Shown: in pieces, positions 24,051 to 36,370 of the stretch
How positions within the stretch are numbered: position 1 is the first letter of the stretch
Layout of the letters: each line of letters begins with the position of its first letter
NCBI GenBank assembly: GCA_035610835.1
Contig: CM069446.1
Coordinates: 46,167,625-46,231,624, forward strand
Reading direction: 5' to 3'
DNA length: 64,000 nt
From: Ophiura sarsii
Taxonomy: Eukaryota > Echinodermata > Ophiuroidea > Amphilepidida > Ophiuridae
Made by a program: the position numbers and the translations under genes
The notes under the pieces: model-generated
The model's input: the letters and a program-made list of their open reading frames with translations, nothing else
Database searches by the model: none
Told to the model about the DNA's origin: nothing

Positions 24051-25040
24051 GGGACGACCTGGTATTTCGAGCCGGGGCTAGGGCCAGTGCCTTCTGCCCT
24101 AGTCGGTACGGCCCTGTAATTCGGCTTTTTAATGTCAAACAGTTTGATCTGAAATAAGACATTTCACACTCATTTTGCGATAAATTGAGGGAAGTGACAA
24201 GTTAAAGCCTCAACATTTTCGATTATTTAAGGGATTAGGAGAGGAGGGACAAGTGTGTGTGAGAACTGAGAATCGTGACCGGGAGGAATCCCCCCCCCCC
24301 CCCCTTCATAGTGCTTTACTGCTGCCACTGTCCATATTAAGGTAACAAAGGAAGTGTTATCAATTAAGCACCATGAACATTTTCGTTCAAGCTCCTCAAT
24401 ATTCTGACCAGATCACAAAGGTAACAAATCCTATAAGAGATGACGTTACTCAGCTAATAATACACTGAGCCAAAACATTGGGGAACATTGTTCCATTCTC
24501 CCTGTAGTGCTGCAATAAGTGTTTGTCTATTGACAGGTGGATTGTCTCTTCTTGATACACGTCATCCAAGCTCATCACAGGCTACCATCAGGAACTAGAT
24601 TGGAAGCATGAGAAGGAGATGCACAGCCTGCCTGCAAGCTGGAGGTGGACATACCCGTTATTAATGACTTCATTGTTTGTTTGGATATGAGTTTGTTTTG
24701 ACTCTGAAATGTTTTCAACTTTATGTTGCTGAAATTGTTTGCTGTGACCTGTGATGCAAGACGTTGTCTGAGTCAGTGCACTTTTCTATTGTGTCATTGA
24801 AGCAAAAATTGGGTATTGACTGCCATTTGAAGCAATACATTGCAGTAATATTGTATCCAAATTTGGTACATTTTCATGCACAGAATTTTATTTGGTGATC
24901 TGTTAAAATGTTATAAGTTTCTTTTTTGGCTCAGTTTAGTTACTGGGTATGAGCATGTTCGAAATATATTACGAGTAGAGCCTTCGTTTCTGTGCAAGTC
25001 CCAAAATATTCAAAAGGGCTCTTGTCAGAGTCACATGACT
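22010..25040. other. Non-coding interval with a very long poly-G run
   Basis: I find no gene. Notable items are a G run interrupted by single ACs at 24005-24050, flanked by ggctagggg and gacgacctgg, and a C run near 24291-24304. The frame at 22634-22879 resembles nothing known to me. Confidence 0.4.
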
Positions 25041-25047
25041 CCACTGT

Positions 25048-25434
25048 ACACTCTTATTCTTGATTAGTCAAATTGTCCGTGTCATTTCTTTTTGACACAT
25101 GTTTGTGTTACACTGATCAATCTCTTGGTCGTTATGCGTCTGAAATGAGTTGGAAAAATGTGTCACCTTTTTTTTGACACTGAAGTGTGTCAAATGGAAC
25201 ACATATCCGGGTCAAAATGATCATTTGAATAGTATTCCGATTCAGATTTAACAAATAAAATGATCATTTTGACCCGGATATTTGTTACATTTGACACACT
25301 TCAGTGTCAAAAAGAGGTGACACATTTTTCCGTGTTATTTTGACTAATAAGTTGTAGTTTCCCCGCGGACTAATTTTCTGTGTCAGATTTGACCATTTCC
25401 GTGTCAAATTTGACTAATCTAGAATAAGAGTGTA
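25048..25434. mobile_element. MITE with acactcttattct ends and tgtgtcaaa-rich arms
   Basis: The ends are acactcttattcttgatta and tctagaataagagtgt. Inner arms pair through gacactgaagtgtgtcaaa and ccgggtcaaaatgatcat. It is non-coding. Confidence 0.75.
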
Positions 25435-26029
25435 GTAAGGATTGGAAACGTATTATCTATAAATGTATCATTTGTTTTATGAGAATAATTTATTCCTCCA
25501 TGTTTATTAACAATCCTAAATAAATACATATTCAAGAGGTTTCAGTACAATATATAACATTTCATAAATTATGAGATAAATAGAATTGCTAAGATTTCAA
25601 TAAGTTACTGTTCAAGATGATGTTTAATAACAATATTTTACATTTCTTTATATACAGTCGCGAAAAAGTATATACGTACACTAATACGCTTACAACTCTA
25701 ACAGTTATTATCGCTCCAACTTGGAATATCACATTACAAAATTATGGATTATTTTCTCCTCTTCAATTTGTGATACCGTATGGTCCATGAAGATCGGTTA
25801 GCAATAAAGTACGTTACATCAAAGAGAATGAGACAAAGGGCAACTTTCATTTTCGCACTTTGGTTTTGAACACGCATGATAGTGTCACAGGTCAAGTGAC
25901 AGGTTGTAATGTGTATGGGTTGCATTGATCAACTGAAACATACCCAATCCTCATCTTATTATCGACCGGTGAGAGTGGCGCTACCACCAGTTGATCAATA
26001 ATTCCTATTGCTACGCGAGGGTGCGTATC

Positions 26030-26185
26030 AGTGGCGTAGTTAGGATTTTTTCGGGGGGGGGGGGGGGGGGGGGTGGGGGGCAAGATTTCTAAAATTTTCG
26101 TAAAAGGTTGCCCCCAAAAAAATTCTAGTCACTTACCCTCGTGAATTTCACGTAAGTGTGGGGGGGGGGGGGGGGGGGGGGGCGC
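26030..26185. repeat. gtggcgtag plus poly-G repeat
   Basis: The motif cagtggcgtagttaggattt is followed by a 20-base G run and then a second G run at 26160-26182. The same arrangement, in one orientation or the other, occurs near 16855-16895, 32090-32170, 32750-32782, 32935-32982 and 39722-39852. This suggests a dispersed element family whose terminus carries poly-G. Confidence 0.6.
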
Positions 26186-26480
26186 CAAATTGGGTTTTTT
26201 CGTCACCAAATGCCTAAATTAACAACGGACATTCTTTTGGTTTGAACACAAAGCTCTGATAATATCTCAAATTAAAGAGAAGAAATGTCTTTACAAATTC
26301 ATAATTTAATATTTATGTATAGTCGAAAACATTACGCTTTGAATAGGACACTTTTAAAATGTGATTTTTACCCAAAATAACTCATATTTCCCTAGAAATC
26401 GGATGCTCTTCATTGATAAAAACAATACTGCCCAATAAAACATATCAAGACTACTCGATAGAAAGTTCGATAACGTTATA

Positions 26481-27018
26481 CAGGCTGTATCAAAATGATT
26501 TGTACTCTGATATGTTCCATTTTCAAAAAAGCATTAAAAATATAAAATCTCTGATAAATACAATATTTTTGATTTTAATAAATAGGGAATTATGTCAACT
26601 TATTGATCTGATAATCTGAAGATAATTGGCTGTTGTTTCTGACCGCTATTGTCATTCAAATGAAGATCGACGTAATCATGGTTTTACTCGCAGCAACGCA
26701 AATTTAATAGGTTCACTGCACAAACTCTTTATAAGTAGTGAATATTATATGAGTGCACTCAGTGCAGTCAGGAGGAACTTTGAATTGTGCGCTTCAGATC
26801 TAACGTTTCGATGAAAATGATAAAAACATCAATATTCCTTTAAAAGCTTGTAAATTCTGAAAAGAATGTTCGATTGTCGTAAATCAAAATTCTTAGAAAA
26901 GATGAAACTTCAATAATTTTGCATATAGAAGCAAAATGGTCTAAATGATTCGTAACATATCAAAAAAAATTCTGAAAAACTGATCAGACCACGGTACAAA
27001 TCTTTTTGATACAGCCTG
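26481..27018. mobile_element. Mariner-type MITE with caggctgtatcaaaa ends
   Basis: The left end caggctgtatcaaaatgatt follows TA, and the right end inverts to caggctgtatcaaaaagatt, also bounded by TA. It ends 16 bases before the stop codon of the tandem-SH2 gene, so that gene's 3' untranslated region probably runs into it. Confidence 0.8.
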
Positions 27019-27033
27019 TATCGAGCATAAATT

Positions 27034-28386
27034 TCAATAATATTTCACTGGCGACTGTCTGTTGAACACCGCCTTAATATGACCCGAAGAAGCAAATACA
27101 TCTGGATATTCCCTTTGTTGCTCTCCCTCTTTCAGTCCTGCTTGCGGTTCTTCGTCTCCTTCATCCTCGTCCTTGTCTTCATCAATCGAAGGAAGGGGAA
27201 CGAGCCGTCTATGTAGTGTCGGTGACAGATATTTATGGGCGTTCTTGACTGCAACATTTGCCTGCATGTTGACGTAACCACCCCGACTGATATCTGTCGG
27301 TGTCGCAGAGGGTGTCCTCTGTGGTGACATTGATCGATGGCGCTGTTCAGGACTCATGGGCCTTTGTGCATGTTGTCTTTGTTGATCAGTACCCATGGTT
27401 ACACGTTTCCTTTCTATCATGGGGGATAAAGACATTGTAACTTTCGCTATGTCTTCAGGTTTAATATCACCGACTGAGAGAATTGCTCTGAACGCCTCTG
27501 CCAGTTTGGCAGTTCCTAGTGCGCCTTTGTGGATGACAGCTTTGTCTCCCCGAACGCATGGTTCGCCCAAAGAACAAGCAAGATTATCCTTCTCCATTTC
27601 GTAATAGTCTATTAGAGCCAACATCGAATCAAAGTAACCCCCACCTTCAATAGACACCTGCCCGATAGCCGTTTGCCTCTGAATGTTGTAATGATAAATC
27701 AAACTTTTGTAGCACACCGATAAAGAATATTTCCCACATTTCTTGCTCTTTTCTCTGACCAGAAATCGGCCATTTTGTAACCCGGATTTCGACAATCGTT
27801 TTTCTGCCGTTTTCCTTGATATAACCCCATGATACCAATCTCGATTCCGATGTATGAATTTCCTCATGAGCTTTTCGAACTCTGACCTTTTGAAAGCGTT
27901 CAAAGTACTTCCAATTTCCTGATCAGAGAACCCGTGAGCTTTTGCAATGCCAAACATCTCCTCTTTCATCAGTTCTTGTGTGAGTCCAGTGAACGATCTG
28001 GGCGAAGCTCCACTTGTTATGAAACAAGGCTGTTCAAGTTTGCAGGGCAAACCGGAAGTTTGATATTGTCCATGTTGGAAATAACCTTGAACAAGCTCCA
28101 CAGGGCCAACAAACTTGCGCAGACTCCCGTCGAGGGCAACCGTTCCCGTATTGTATTGTCGCTCAATGACGTAATGTTTTACATGTCCTCGAAAGCACAT
28201 CGAGAGGACAAAGTAACCATCCAAATGCAAGTGTGCCCGAAGCAGGAATAGTCCGTCCAGCGGGTCATCATCCAATAATCTATTCTCTGCTTCTTCTCTT
28301 GAGATTCGTCCGTGGAAAAAGCGCTCATTATGAGGATTAATGGCACCGTTGATTCTTTCATTCATGTATTCATAAGCGTGGGTCAT
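27034..28386 (-). CDS. SYK-like tandem-SH2 protein without a kinase domain
   Basis: A single uninterrupted 450-codon frame starts at an ATG with A at -3. SH2-1 spans about residues 22-121 (FFHGRISREEAE, then FLLRAH with the phosphotyrosine-binding arginine at 50). A 62-residue helical linker of SYK type follows. SH2-2 spans about 184-277 (WYHGVISRKTAEKRL, FLVRE with arginine 211). Both binding arginines are kept, so binding to doubly phosphorylated ITAM-type tails is likely. The remaining 170 residues have SP-rich repeats, GGYVNMQ (Tyr371, fitting Grb2 YxN and PI3K YxxM sites), an acidic stretch and a stop. SYK/ZAP-70 would have a kinase there, and none is present. I infer an adaptor or natural competitor of SYK. 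The intronless coding region suggests retroposition. Confidence 0.88.
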   Translation of the reverse strand: MTHAYEYMNERINGAINPHNERFFHGRISREEAENRLLDDDPLDGLFLLRAHLHLDGYFVLSMCFRGHVKHYVIERQYNTGTVALDGSLRKFVGPVELVQGYFQHGQYQTSGLPCKLEQPCFITSGASPRSFTGLTQELMKEEMFGIAKAHGFSDQEIGSTLNAFKRSEFEKLMRKFIHRNRDWYHGVISRKTAEKRLSKSGLQNGRFLVREKSKKCGKYSLSVCYKSLIYHYNIQRQTAIGQVSIEGGGYFDSMLALIDYYEMEKDNLACSLGEPCVRGDKAVIHKGALGTAKLAEAFRAILSVGDIKPEDIAKVTMSLSPMIERKRVTMGTDQQRQHAQRPMSPEQRHRSMSPQRTPSATPTDISRGGYVNMQANVAVKNAHKYLSPTLHRRLVPLPSIDEDKDEDEGDEEPQAGLKEGEQQREYPDVFASSGHIKAVFNRQSPVKYY

Positions 28387-28549
28387 GTTGTTGGATGACT
28401 ATGTGCGCGCCGATCACGCATTACACTGATGACTTCTTAATCGCACATTATTGTCAGCTTCCGGGACAGCAGATAATGCTTTTATGGAAGTCAACTATCA
28501 AGTATCAAGTATCGATGTTCCCACCCAGTCCGCATGCTACATTCTCGCT

Positions 28550-28563
28550 TCAATAAGCCATCT
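28550..28563 (-). promoter_or_regulatory. Candidate 5' UTR splice acceptor and three-codon upstream ORF
   Basis: On the minus strand a pyrimidine-rich run ends ttcttttgttcacag at 28562, a good acceptor, and the next bases are ATGGCTTATTGA. If it is used, a non-coding first exon lies further upstream, and the mRNA carries a tiny upstream ORF (Met-Ala-Tyr-stop) about 160 bases before the main start. Confidence 0.4.
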
Positions 28564-28599
28564 GTGAACAAAAGAAAGGGAAAACAATAGACAAATATT

Positions 28600-29003
28600 T
28601 GATTCGAAGATTATCCTATTAACAGAAAGCTTGCATAAGATTAAGAATATCTGTCTTTTGTTGTTGTTGGTCAAGCCATTCATTAGCTGACTAGACATGA
28701 TAGAAGGCTACCTTGGATGCCTTCGAAACCGTGGATAATGGACGCCCCATGATAATGAAAATGGTAAGGTCTATAGTGTGAATAACAAGATATGCATGGA
28801 TTGTATCCGCCCTTGCCCTTGATGTATGCATTGAACTAAAATTGGTATGTCTGTATAAGCGTATCTAATTTACTTCATCTGCTGGGAAAATGAAGGCTAT
28901 CGGCTGAAGAATAAGTAAAATGTGACAGGTCTTGTAAGCTGACCCCTTTTCTCACTATAAATAAAGAGAGAGTACCGATATTTCTATTTTGAATGAAAGG
29001 ATT
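28600..29003. other. Upstream region of the tandem-SH2 gene
   Basis: No exon or element is recognised. The promoter or the first non-coding exon of the tandem-SH2 gene should lie here or further on, but no core promoter motif stands out. Confidence 0.3.
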
Positions 29004-29371
29004 AAAGGAAGGTGTTCCGATTGCTGGCCCGATTTTAAACGCGATGTTTCTATTCTACATTAAGGATCATTATTAAAATAGTTGTGTTCCAAAGTTCGAG
29101 TTGCATAACTCTAATGGTTCTTATTTTAGGAGTAGGCTACATGGTTACATGAAATTTGCCCATTGAGTAGTACACAAAAAGGCCGGGGGTTAACCACCTG
29201 AGCTTTGGCAGTAATTCACTGCATTTTGGCCTATAACGCCTAAATGGAACATAATTATCTTGCGCCAAACATTTTACAGAAATAATGAGAACAATATGGG
29301 GGTTATCTTCTGATATCAAAATATGTTGATGGGCAAGAATAAATCGGAAGTAATCAGAACATGCACCTTTA
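29004..29371. mobile_element. Uninterrupted element of the tgttccgat family
   Basis: It begins aaaggaaggtgttccgattg and ends agaacatgcaccttta. It carries gagttgcataactctaatgg and cattgagtagtacacaaa, which is the site interrupted in the copy at 19095-21362. A further copy is at 49495-49832. Confidence 0.75.
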
Positions 29372-30570
29372 GGGAAACTAAAGTTTCATTGTATGTGTTA
29401 CAAAGCTTTAGTTGTGGCAATGGACTCAGAACTTTGAACATTAAAAGTTGAAAGGATGTGGTCGGCTTACACAACTTATCACATTTTGATTTTTTTTCAG
29501 TAGATCACATTCATTGTTTCAGAAAATGAAGTAAATTAATTAGATCTAGCTGCACCTGCACCTTGGCCATTCACGAATTTCGAGTATTTTAAAGATGTGG
29601 GTTTAAGGATTAGCATTAAGGATTGGAATGGTTTGGGTTTATAGTGTGAGGGCTATATTATACTAACACTTTCCGCGCGGCTATTAGTTTTACCTTCCCC
29701 AAAACAGTTTTTTCAGAAACCATTCCCAATTTTCAAAGTCTAGCTCAAGGCTTACTAACTCAATACTAGGCATGTTTGTACTTATTTTAATACATTTCTC
29801 ATGGTGATTCCAAATATGATAAGGCCAATACCGATTTCGTTACGGTTGAAACTAAAGATACAGCCTCAAAACAACCGACCAGCAAATAATAACTGTCTCC
29901 AAAGATTACACAATATTTATATATTACATACATACCTTAATTTGTCACCGAATGTACTCCAGATCTATATAGTAGTATGGCACTATAGCGTTGTTGTACT
30001 TATGAATTCGTTAACTATTAAATGAATTTTGAATAAAAACCGATGCCATAACTGTCATCAAAATTTACGAACACCATGATTGCATTGTTGATATTAAATG
30101 TCAATAATCCAGAAATTTGTGAGTCACTTTAGTTATGTGACGTCTATCGTGTGCCAAACCCGCATACCTGTTTGGTAATTATCCTGTTTTGGCTGCCACG
30201 TTTCTATTGTCTGTCTACGTCTATAGTTATTTATTGTTTGTTAAGGTCGATGGTTTTGAAAGAGAATTTTCAAGTTCAGTAATTATTGTTGCTAGCGACA
30301 GGCAACGAAAGGGTGACGAAGTATGCCAAGCCTATTATAAAGGGCCACTATAACCATGATATATAAACAACTTTCAGAAAGGTGTTTATCTGTTTGCCCA
30401 AGATATATAAATTGACAACTTCCAAACTATTTATCAAACCCGCGGTAAATCATTCCAAGTCCATGATTTCTATCAACGCTCTATGGAAATGCAAATTTGA
30501 CTTGACAAAGTAGGATTTTTATTTTGTTAATTTTGTCTCATTAAAACCAAAGTAAAGCATTATTAGAGTA

Positions 30571-31934
30571 CAGGGTGTCTAAAAAAAACCGTGCACGTTG
30601 TTTACCCAGCTTATTGACCGTGAACTTATAAAATTTGGTGTAACAATTGTATACATTTTGATAGCCATAACGGTTAGCTTTCATATTCCGTTTATTTCAT
30701 CTGATTTGGTTTTATCAATCTTGAGATATGACCAATTAACTAAAGCTACCTAAAGTCGACGTTGTGCCACTTTAGAGTTTGCAATGAATAGAAAGGGTTA
30801 CTCCGGAGAGGGGGTTGTTACCACCCCCTAAAAAAATCTAATCCGAAATGCAAAGTATGCTTATTTGGGTACCATGTTATAGCTAGAGGTTCCCTCTATC
30901 CATACATACTAAAACAAGTACAAACATCCCACGCATGACGTCACAATGACGTCACCAAACATGACCGACCACAAAATCCCGCCGTATTCGTTGGACAGTG
31001 AAATATCATAGAAATCTTCGCCAAAAAAGTTCTAAATATCGGAATTTCACCCGGTATTTTGCTTATAAGTGATGGAAATGGTGTTTCTAACATAGGCCTA
31101 TGCTAAAATATTTCAGGAACATACCAATAAAAATATTTTTTAAAAATGGCGATTTAATTTTTTTTTGTAAGGTGGCAGCCTCAATTTGTTTTTGTCAAAA
31201 TGAGCGCAGGGAATGTAAAAGCGATCACCTAGACACCCTGGGTCACTGTTCTTTGCGTTCTAGCGCAATCGGCGACCACCCTCCCTTAAAGGAGGTGTCC
31301 CGCAAGCATAAAAGTGTGCATTATATGTTAGAAATATAACTATCGAGCCCAACTTTTGTAATGATATAGAAGAAAACACCACACTTATGACAAAAACAAA
31401 TAAAAACCGCAATCTCTCAACATGCCCTTTTTAAAATTCGCGGCGATCAAAAGTCCCAGTGTCGATGATGTCATAGTTGTACAATACACATGCGCAAATT
31501 TGAGCACCGATACCCATGACGTCATCGACACCGGGACTTTCAATCGCCGCGAATTTTAAAAAGTGCATGTTGAGTGATGGCAGTTTTTATTCATTTTTGT
31601 GACTAGTACAGTGTTTTGTTCTATATAATTACGTAACTTCGGCTCGATAATTATGTTTCTAACAAATAATGCTCAATGTTGTGCTTGCGGGACCATTCCT
31701 TTAAGAGAACGAGAGTTTTAATGCATTCTTTCCGTAAAAGTGGCACAACTTCGATTTTAGGTAGCTTAATTGATCATATCTCAGGATTGACAAAACCAAA
31801 TTAGATGAAATAAACGGCATATGAAAGCTAAGTGTTTGGTCCATCTATATGTATACAATTGTTACACCAAATTCTAGAAGTTCATGGTCAATAAGTTGGG
31901 TAAACACGTGCACGGTTTTTTTTGAGACACCCTG
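30571..31934. mobile_element. 1.36-kb mariner-like nonautonomous element with long inverted arms
   Basis: TA-flanked ends read cagggtgtctaaaaaaaacc and, inverted, cagggtgtctcaaaaaaaac. The arms pair for roughly 200 bases, sharing ttggtgtaacaattgtatac. No transposase is seen. A foldback element (31286-31704) is nested within. Confidence 0.85.
31286..31704. mobile_element. Foldback element, ttaaaggaggNgtcccgcaag family, copy 1
   Basis: The ends are ttaaaggaggtgtcccgcaa and gcttgcgggaccattccttt. The halves are long inverted copies meeting near 31490. The right half carries a perfect tgacgtca palindrome within catgacgtcatcgacac. Other copies are at 43106-43534, 54130-54283 (left part only) and 58235-58673. 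Confidence 0.85.
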
Positions 31935-33009
31935 TACATTTACATGGGGATCGTTTGGAAATACCGATTCAAATGAGCTTGATTTCGTGCTACCCTCTGG
32001 ATATAATCACACATAATTTTTGTCGCGCAAAACAACTTTTGTCTTTCTTTATGGGATGACCGATAAATGCATGAAATCAGGTTTACCACCAGGGGCGTAG
32101 CAAGGTACCTAAAAGTGGGGCGGCCATTTATGTTGAAAAATGTTGAAGGTAGCCCCATTTTTTTGGCAGTCACCTCGTGAATTTCACGTAAGTGGTTCAC
32201 CCGTTTCTTCTCTTTTTCTTTTCGTTTCTTTTCTTCTCGGTTGCGACGCGCCTGTTTACCACTAGGCTACCAGTCATTCCATACATCATCTTGAATCGAT
32301 CATGTCCATAAATTGTTTGATGGCCGCCGTTATAATTTGGACATTTACACGTCGTGCCGTGCAATGGGTTATTCCATTTGAATACACCTGGAAGACATTA
32401 ATCTTCCCCACAGGGAGTGTAGATATCAAATGTAGTTACCCGTGCACTATAACCTCATTTTAAATTCGCACCAGGGAGTCTATAATTATGGGAGAGGTCA
32501 CTCATCAGACAAAACTTCGCCTACTAAAACCAAATTCAGGGTAGGGTCAAACAAATTCGCACTGTCACAAAATTTCGCACGGTCAAAACAAATTCGCACG
32601 GTCACAAAATGTCACAGTCCAAAAAGCACAACAGTCAATAATTAATGCCCAATCCTCAGTTTTTTCGGCTTTTCCTCTTTTCCCTTCCCCCATTTTTCCT
32701 GGTGGGTAGGTTTGAATTTCCTGCTGAGCACCTTCAGGGGGCACTGTGCCCCCCTGCCCCCCCGGCTGTTACGCCACTGCACTGGGTGTATGGATTTCAA
32801 CTCAGGGAACAACCCAATGGTCACCGAAGGACTATGGGCCATCCGTCTATGAGTGGGCTCGCGTATCCGACCGCGTCCTTATCGGGGTTCTTATCCACTA
32901 ATCAAGGTCCGTTGCTAGGGTAATGGTCGTTGCAGGGGCGTAGGGGAGGGGGGGGGGGGGGGGGGGTCGGGGGGGGGGGGCACTCAAATGAAATGACAAA
33001 CGCTATGTA

Positions 33010-34073
33010 CGAGGGTCATTCAATAAGTTCTACCTCGTCCTCCTACCTCATATAACTTTGTTATTCTTGTGAAATTTACACAATTGTAGCTTGGAACCTC
33101 AGCTACAAATTGATCGTAAATTGATCTGGGTAATAGTTGTACTTTTCTGAAGATGCATTGAAATCTTTCATTAAGGGTGAATGGAAACGGATTTGAAACG
33201 GCAAAATATCACCAAAGTGATATAATTCACACGGCGTATTTTAAGAGGCAAAACGTAGCCTACCCGATGATCGGTTAATTATAACCAATCTTAATCAGAT
33301 CTCGTTTAACAGAATATAAACAATAAAGGTGACTGATTTATTAGGGAAACTATACCCTCTGATAGAGCCAGAACCATATCAGGCCTGGACAACCATTAAG
33401 TTTACCCCTCCCAGAGAACCCAGCAAAAGTCATATTTGATTTTTATGAGAACTATTAGAGATCTTCAATATAAAGGACTAAAGGGATTAAAAGTTTCTCG
33501 AACAGATAATTTTGTATCATCATTGACTACCTGCCTGATTGACTATTTTGAAGGTTGCACATAAGGAAAGCTCATAAAATGACTATTATGTTAAAGATTA
33601 AATGTATGAGGCATCACATGTGGTTTGACTTGTAACAACGAAAATGTGACTGATTAGCAGTATTCCAGTATGCCAATGACATAGCAATACATTTGAGTTG
33701 ATATTACATTATTCAAAAGCCTATACATGATTTAATATTGCTTACAATCTTATAAATGATAATACTGTAATATATTCAGATATCATTCATTGATTTTCAT
33801 TTTCAGTATTTAAATCGTGCTCTTATGTTTAACCATGGATTTATCAGACCAATACGGAAAAACACTGAAAAACATGTATTTATTTTAAAGATAATTTTCC
33901 GTTTCCGTTTCCGTTGTCCAATGTCTCTCTCTGGCTTTGATCGCATCATAACAAAAGTGAAGCAGATATATATTATCACTTACTATCAAATGTGTAGCCA
34001 TGATTCAGAGTTATATTACAATCATGACACCTGTCACGAGGCTGACATTCATTAACTTATTAAATGACCCTCG
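33010..34073. mobile_element. 1.06-kb mariner-like element with cgagggtcattcaataag ends
   Basis: Both ends abut TA. The left end is cgagggtcattcaataagtt and the right end is aacttattaaatgaccctcg. No transposase frame survives, so it is nonautonomous or dead. Confidence 0.8.
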
Positions 34074-34734
34074 TATATATTAACAAAAAGTAGTCGGCGA
34101 TCGTCCCTCCCCTGATCAATCAAAGGCCTGTCCCCCTATTCAAAGGCCTTCCCCCTCCCCAACTCCAAACTTGCGTTGAACTCCCGGGTTGAACTGTAAC
34201 GTGACAGCAGGGTTTTCTCCCTTCATTTCTTACTATTCGTCTTGATTCTGCCATTTTATGAGAAAATACACGTACTCGTTAACTGCCTATTTTAACAATA
34301 AAAAGTTTAATAACAACGTTTTATTTGTTGACAAAAAACATAACATGCTTAAAATAAAAGGCTCAGACAAAATAGGGCGACAAAAACGCAGAACAAATTA
34401 TTGTATATTCAAATTGACCAGAACAAACTCATTTACTACATAACCGGCTTCTACATCCTTAAACTTATAGGATACACACAATTCACATACTTGAATGGTT
34501 ATGAACCCGGTAATACACCTATTCATAATATAACAAAAAATTAGCAGTTCTTTACAGTTTTATAACGAAAACTAGCACTTTTTATTTACTTTTCGCTGGG
34601 TGTATTGCGCTCAATCAATTGAGCAGTGACCCGATTTCTCGTTAATAATACCGTATTACCATGATTATACTAAAGTTCATGTGTAACTGCAATACTGAGC
34701 AATATTTTATTCGTATTATTTGTATGATTGTTAA

Positions 34735-34980
34735 CACGTTCCATCCGGCAGTCGAGTCGTCTGCAGACGACACTATACGACAGGTCCAAAATGTCACAAA
34801 ATGTTTAAAAAATGTATATAATTTCATCACCATATTTGGAATCACCATGAGAAATGCATTGAAATAAGTATAAACATGCCTAGTATCGGTTCAGTAATTC
34901 TTGAGATAGACTTTGAACGTTGGGAAAGGTTTTTGTTTTGTATAATATGGTAAAACTATATAGTTGCGTGGAAAGTGTTA
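34735..34980. mobile_element. Short element with aacacgttccat/gtggaaagtgtt ends
   Basis: It contains the shared core tttggaatcaccatgagaaa and gcctagtatcggttcag. It is the same family as 51173-51375 and 57490-57715, with fragments at 3860-4060 and 29660-29830. The interval 34990-35800 shows no gene. Confidence 0.65.
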
Positions 34981-35810
34981 ACAAATTCGTACAGTAATTC
35001 TGAGTAGTTAATATTCATCACGAATTAATTTAATTACTGTAACAAAACAAATATAATCTAAAATAGTTAATTCAGATGACATTTGGGGGCATTTTGGGTA
35101 CGCCATTACCCAATAACATGGATTTAAATGGTTATGCCATGGTGCGTCATAATTTGACAGTTAAAACAGTGGTTTTTATAATGTAGGGTCATAATCTTGA
35201 ATTCCGTGACTATTTTCTTCCAACCTTTGTTTCTTGGTGAATTTGTCAACTAAAACCATTTAAAAAGAAAATTAGCTCCTATGCCCCTCTCAAAAGTGAC
35301 GGGAACTTTTTTTACAGCACAAATTTCAAAATGGCCGCCAAAATCACCTTGAAAAACATAAAATGTACTATCTCTTGTACTAAATGAGCTTCAAGGCTTA
35401 ATAAGGTTTCATTTACAAATAACTTTGGCATTACTAATCGACTGGAATGATTTTAATAGCATTTCAGGGTAATCTTGAACTTTAAATCCAAGATGGCCGC
35501 CGTCCGCCATCTTGAAAACATCAAATATAATGCCCCTCGCACCAAATGAGCCAGGAGGATAAATGAGGTGTCATTTTCCACTAATTTTGACAAAACCAAC
35601 TCAATTAAATGGTTATTTCAGAGTTTCAGGATCATCGTGACCTCTAAATCCAAAATGGCTGCTATTCGTGGTAGATATTAGTGGCAGATAGCCTAGCCGA
35701 AGGGGCTAGTGATATATGTTGCGACACTATAGGTAAATTTGGTGTCTAACCCTAGGTTTGGGGGGTTAATACACTTAATCAGACTAGTTTAAATAACCCA
35801 AGACACTAAG

Positions 35811-36070
35811 GTCCATATGCACAAAAGAGTTAGACCGGGTCTAAAGTTAGACCTGGTCTAAGTGGATTTTAGTTTTTTTGAAAGCACACCTTTAATTACA
35901 TTTTCTTCTCAAATAAGCTAACAAATTGTAAAGATTCAGATGCAAAGTTAAAAAATAGCACAAAATATCTCATGAAAATGCAGAGGAAAACAGATTTTGA
36001 GGCATGAATAAATTTCACTTAAACCTGGTCTAACTTCAGACCCGGTCTAACTCTTTTGTGCATACGGACC
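35811..36070. mobile_element. MITE with gtccatatgcacaaaagagt ends
   Basis: The left end gtccatatgcacaaaagagt and the right end actcttttgtgcatacggac are inverted, followed inward by tagaccgggtcta and tagacctggtcta. A miniature derivative is at 36371-36434. Confidence 0.85.
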
Positions 36071-36370
36071 TCAGGGATTACCCTAAAACAAAGATCGCGT
36101 CCAAAATGGCTGCAGTTTTGGCAAAATATAGTTTATTTCAAGGTTAAATAATGTTAAAGTGTTATATAGGCTTTTGTTTTTATTATTTTAAATGTATACA
36201 TTATATTTGAACTTAATTTTAATGTGGCCATTGTGAGTATCCGTACTATCAAACTTGATTGAGAGGCAAAATTATGCCTACAGGCTCTCTATACAATTCT
36301 GCAAAGCACATGGATTGCATTGGTGGGGGATGGGGGGGGGCATAACCGACCGTATTTTTTGTATATACTA

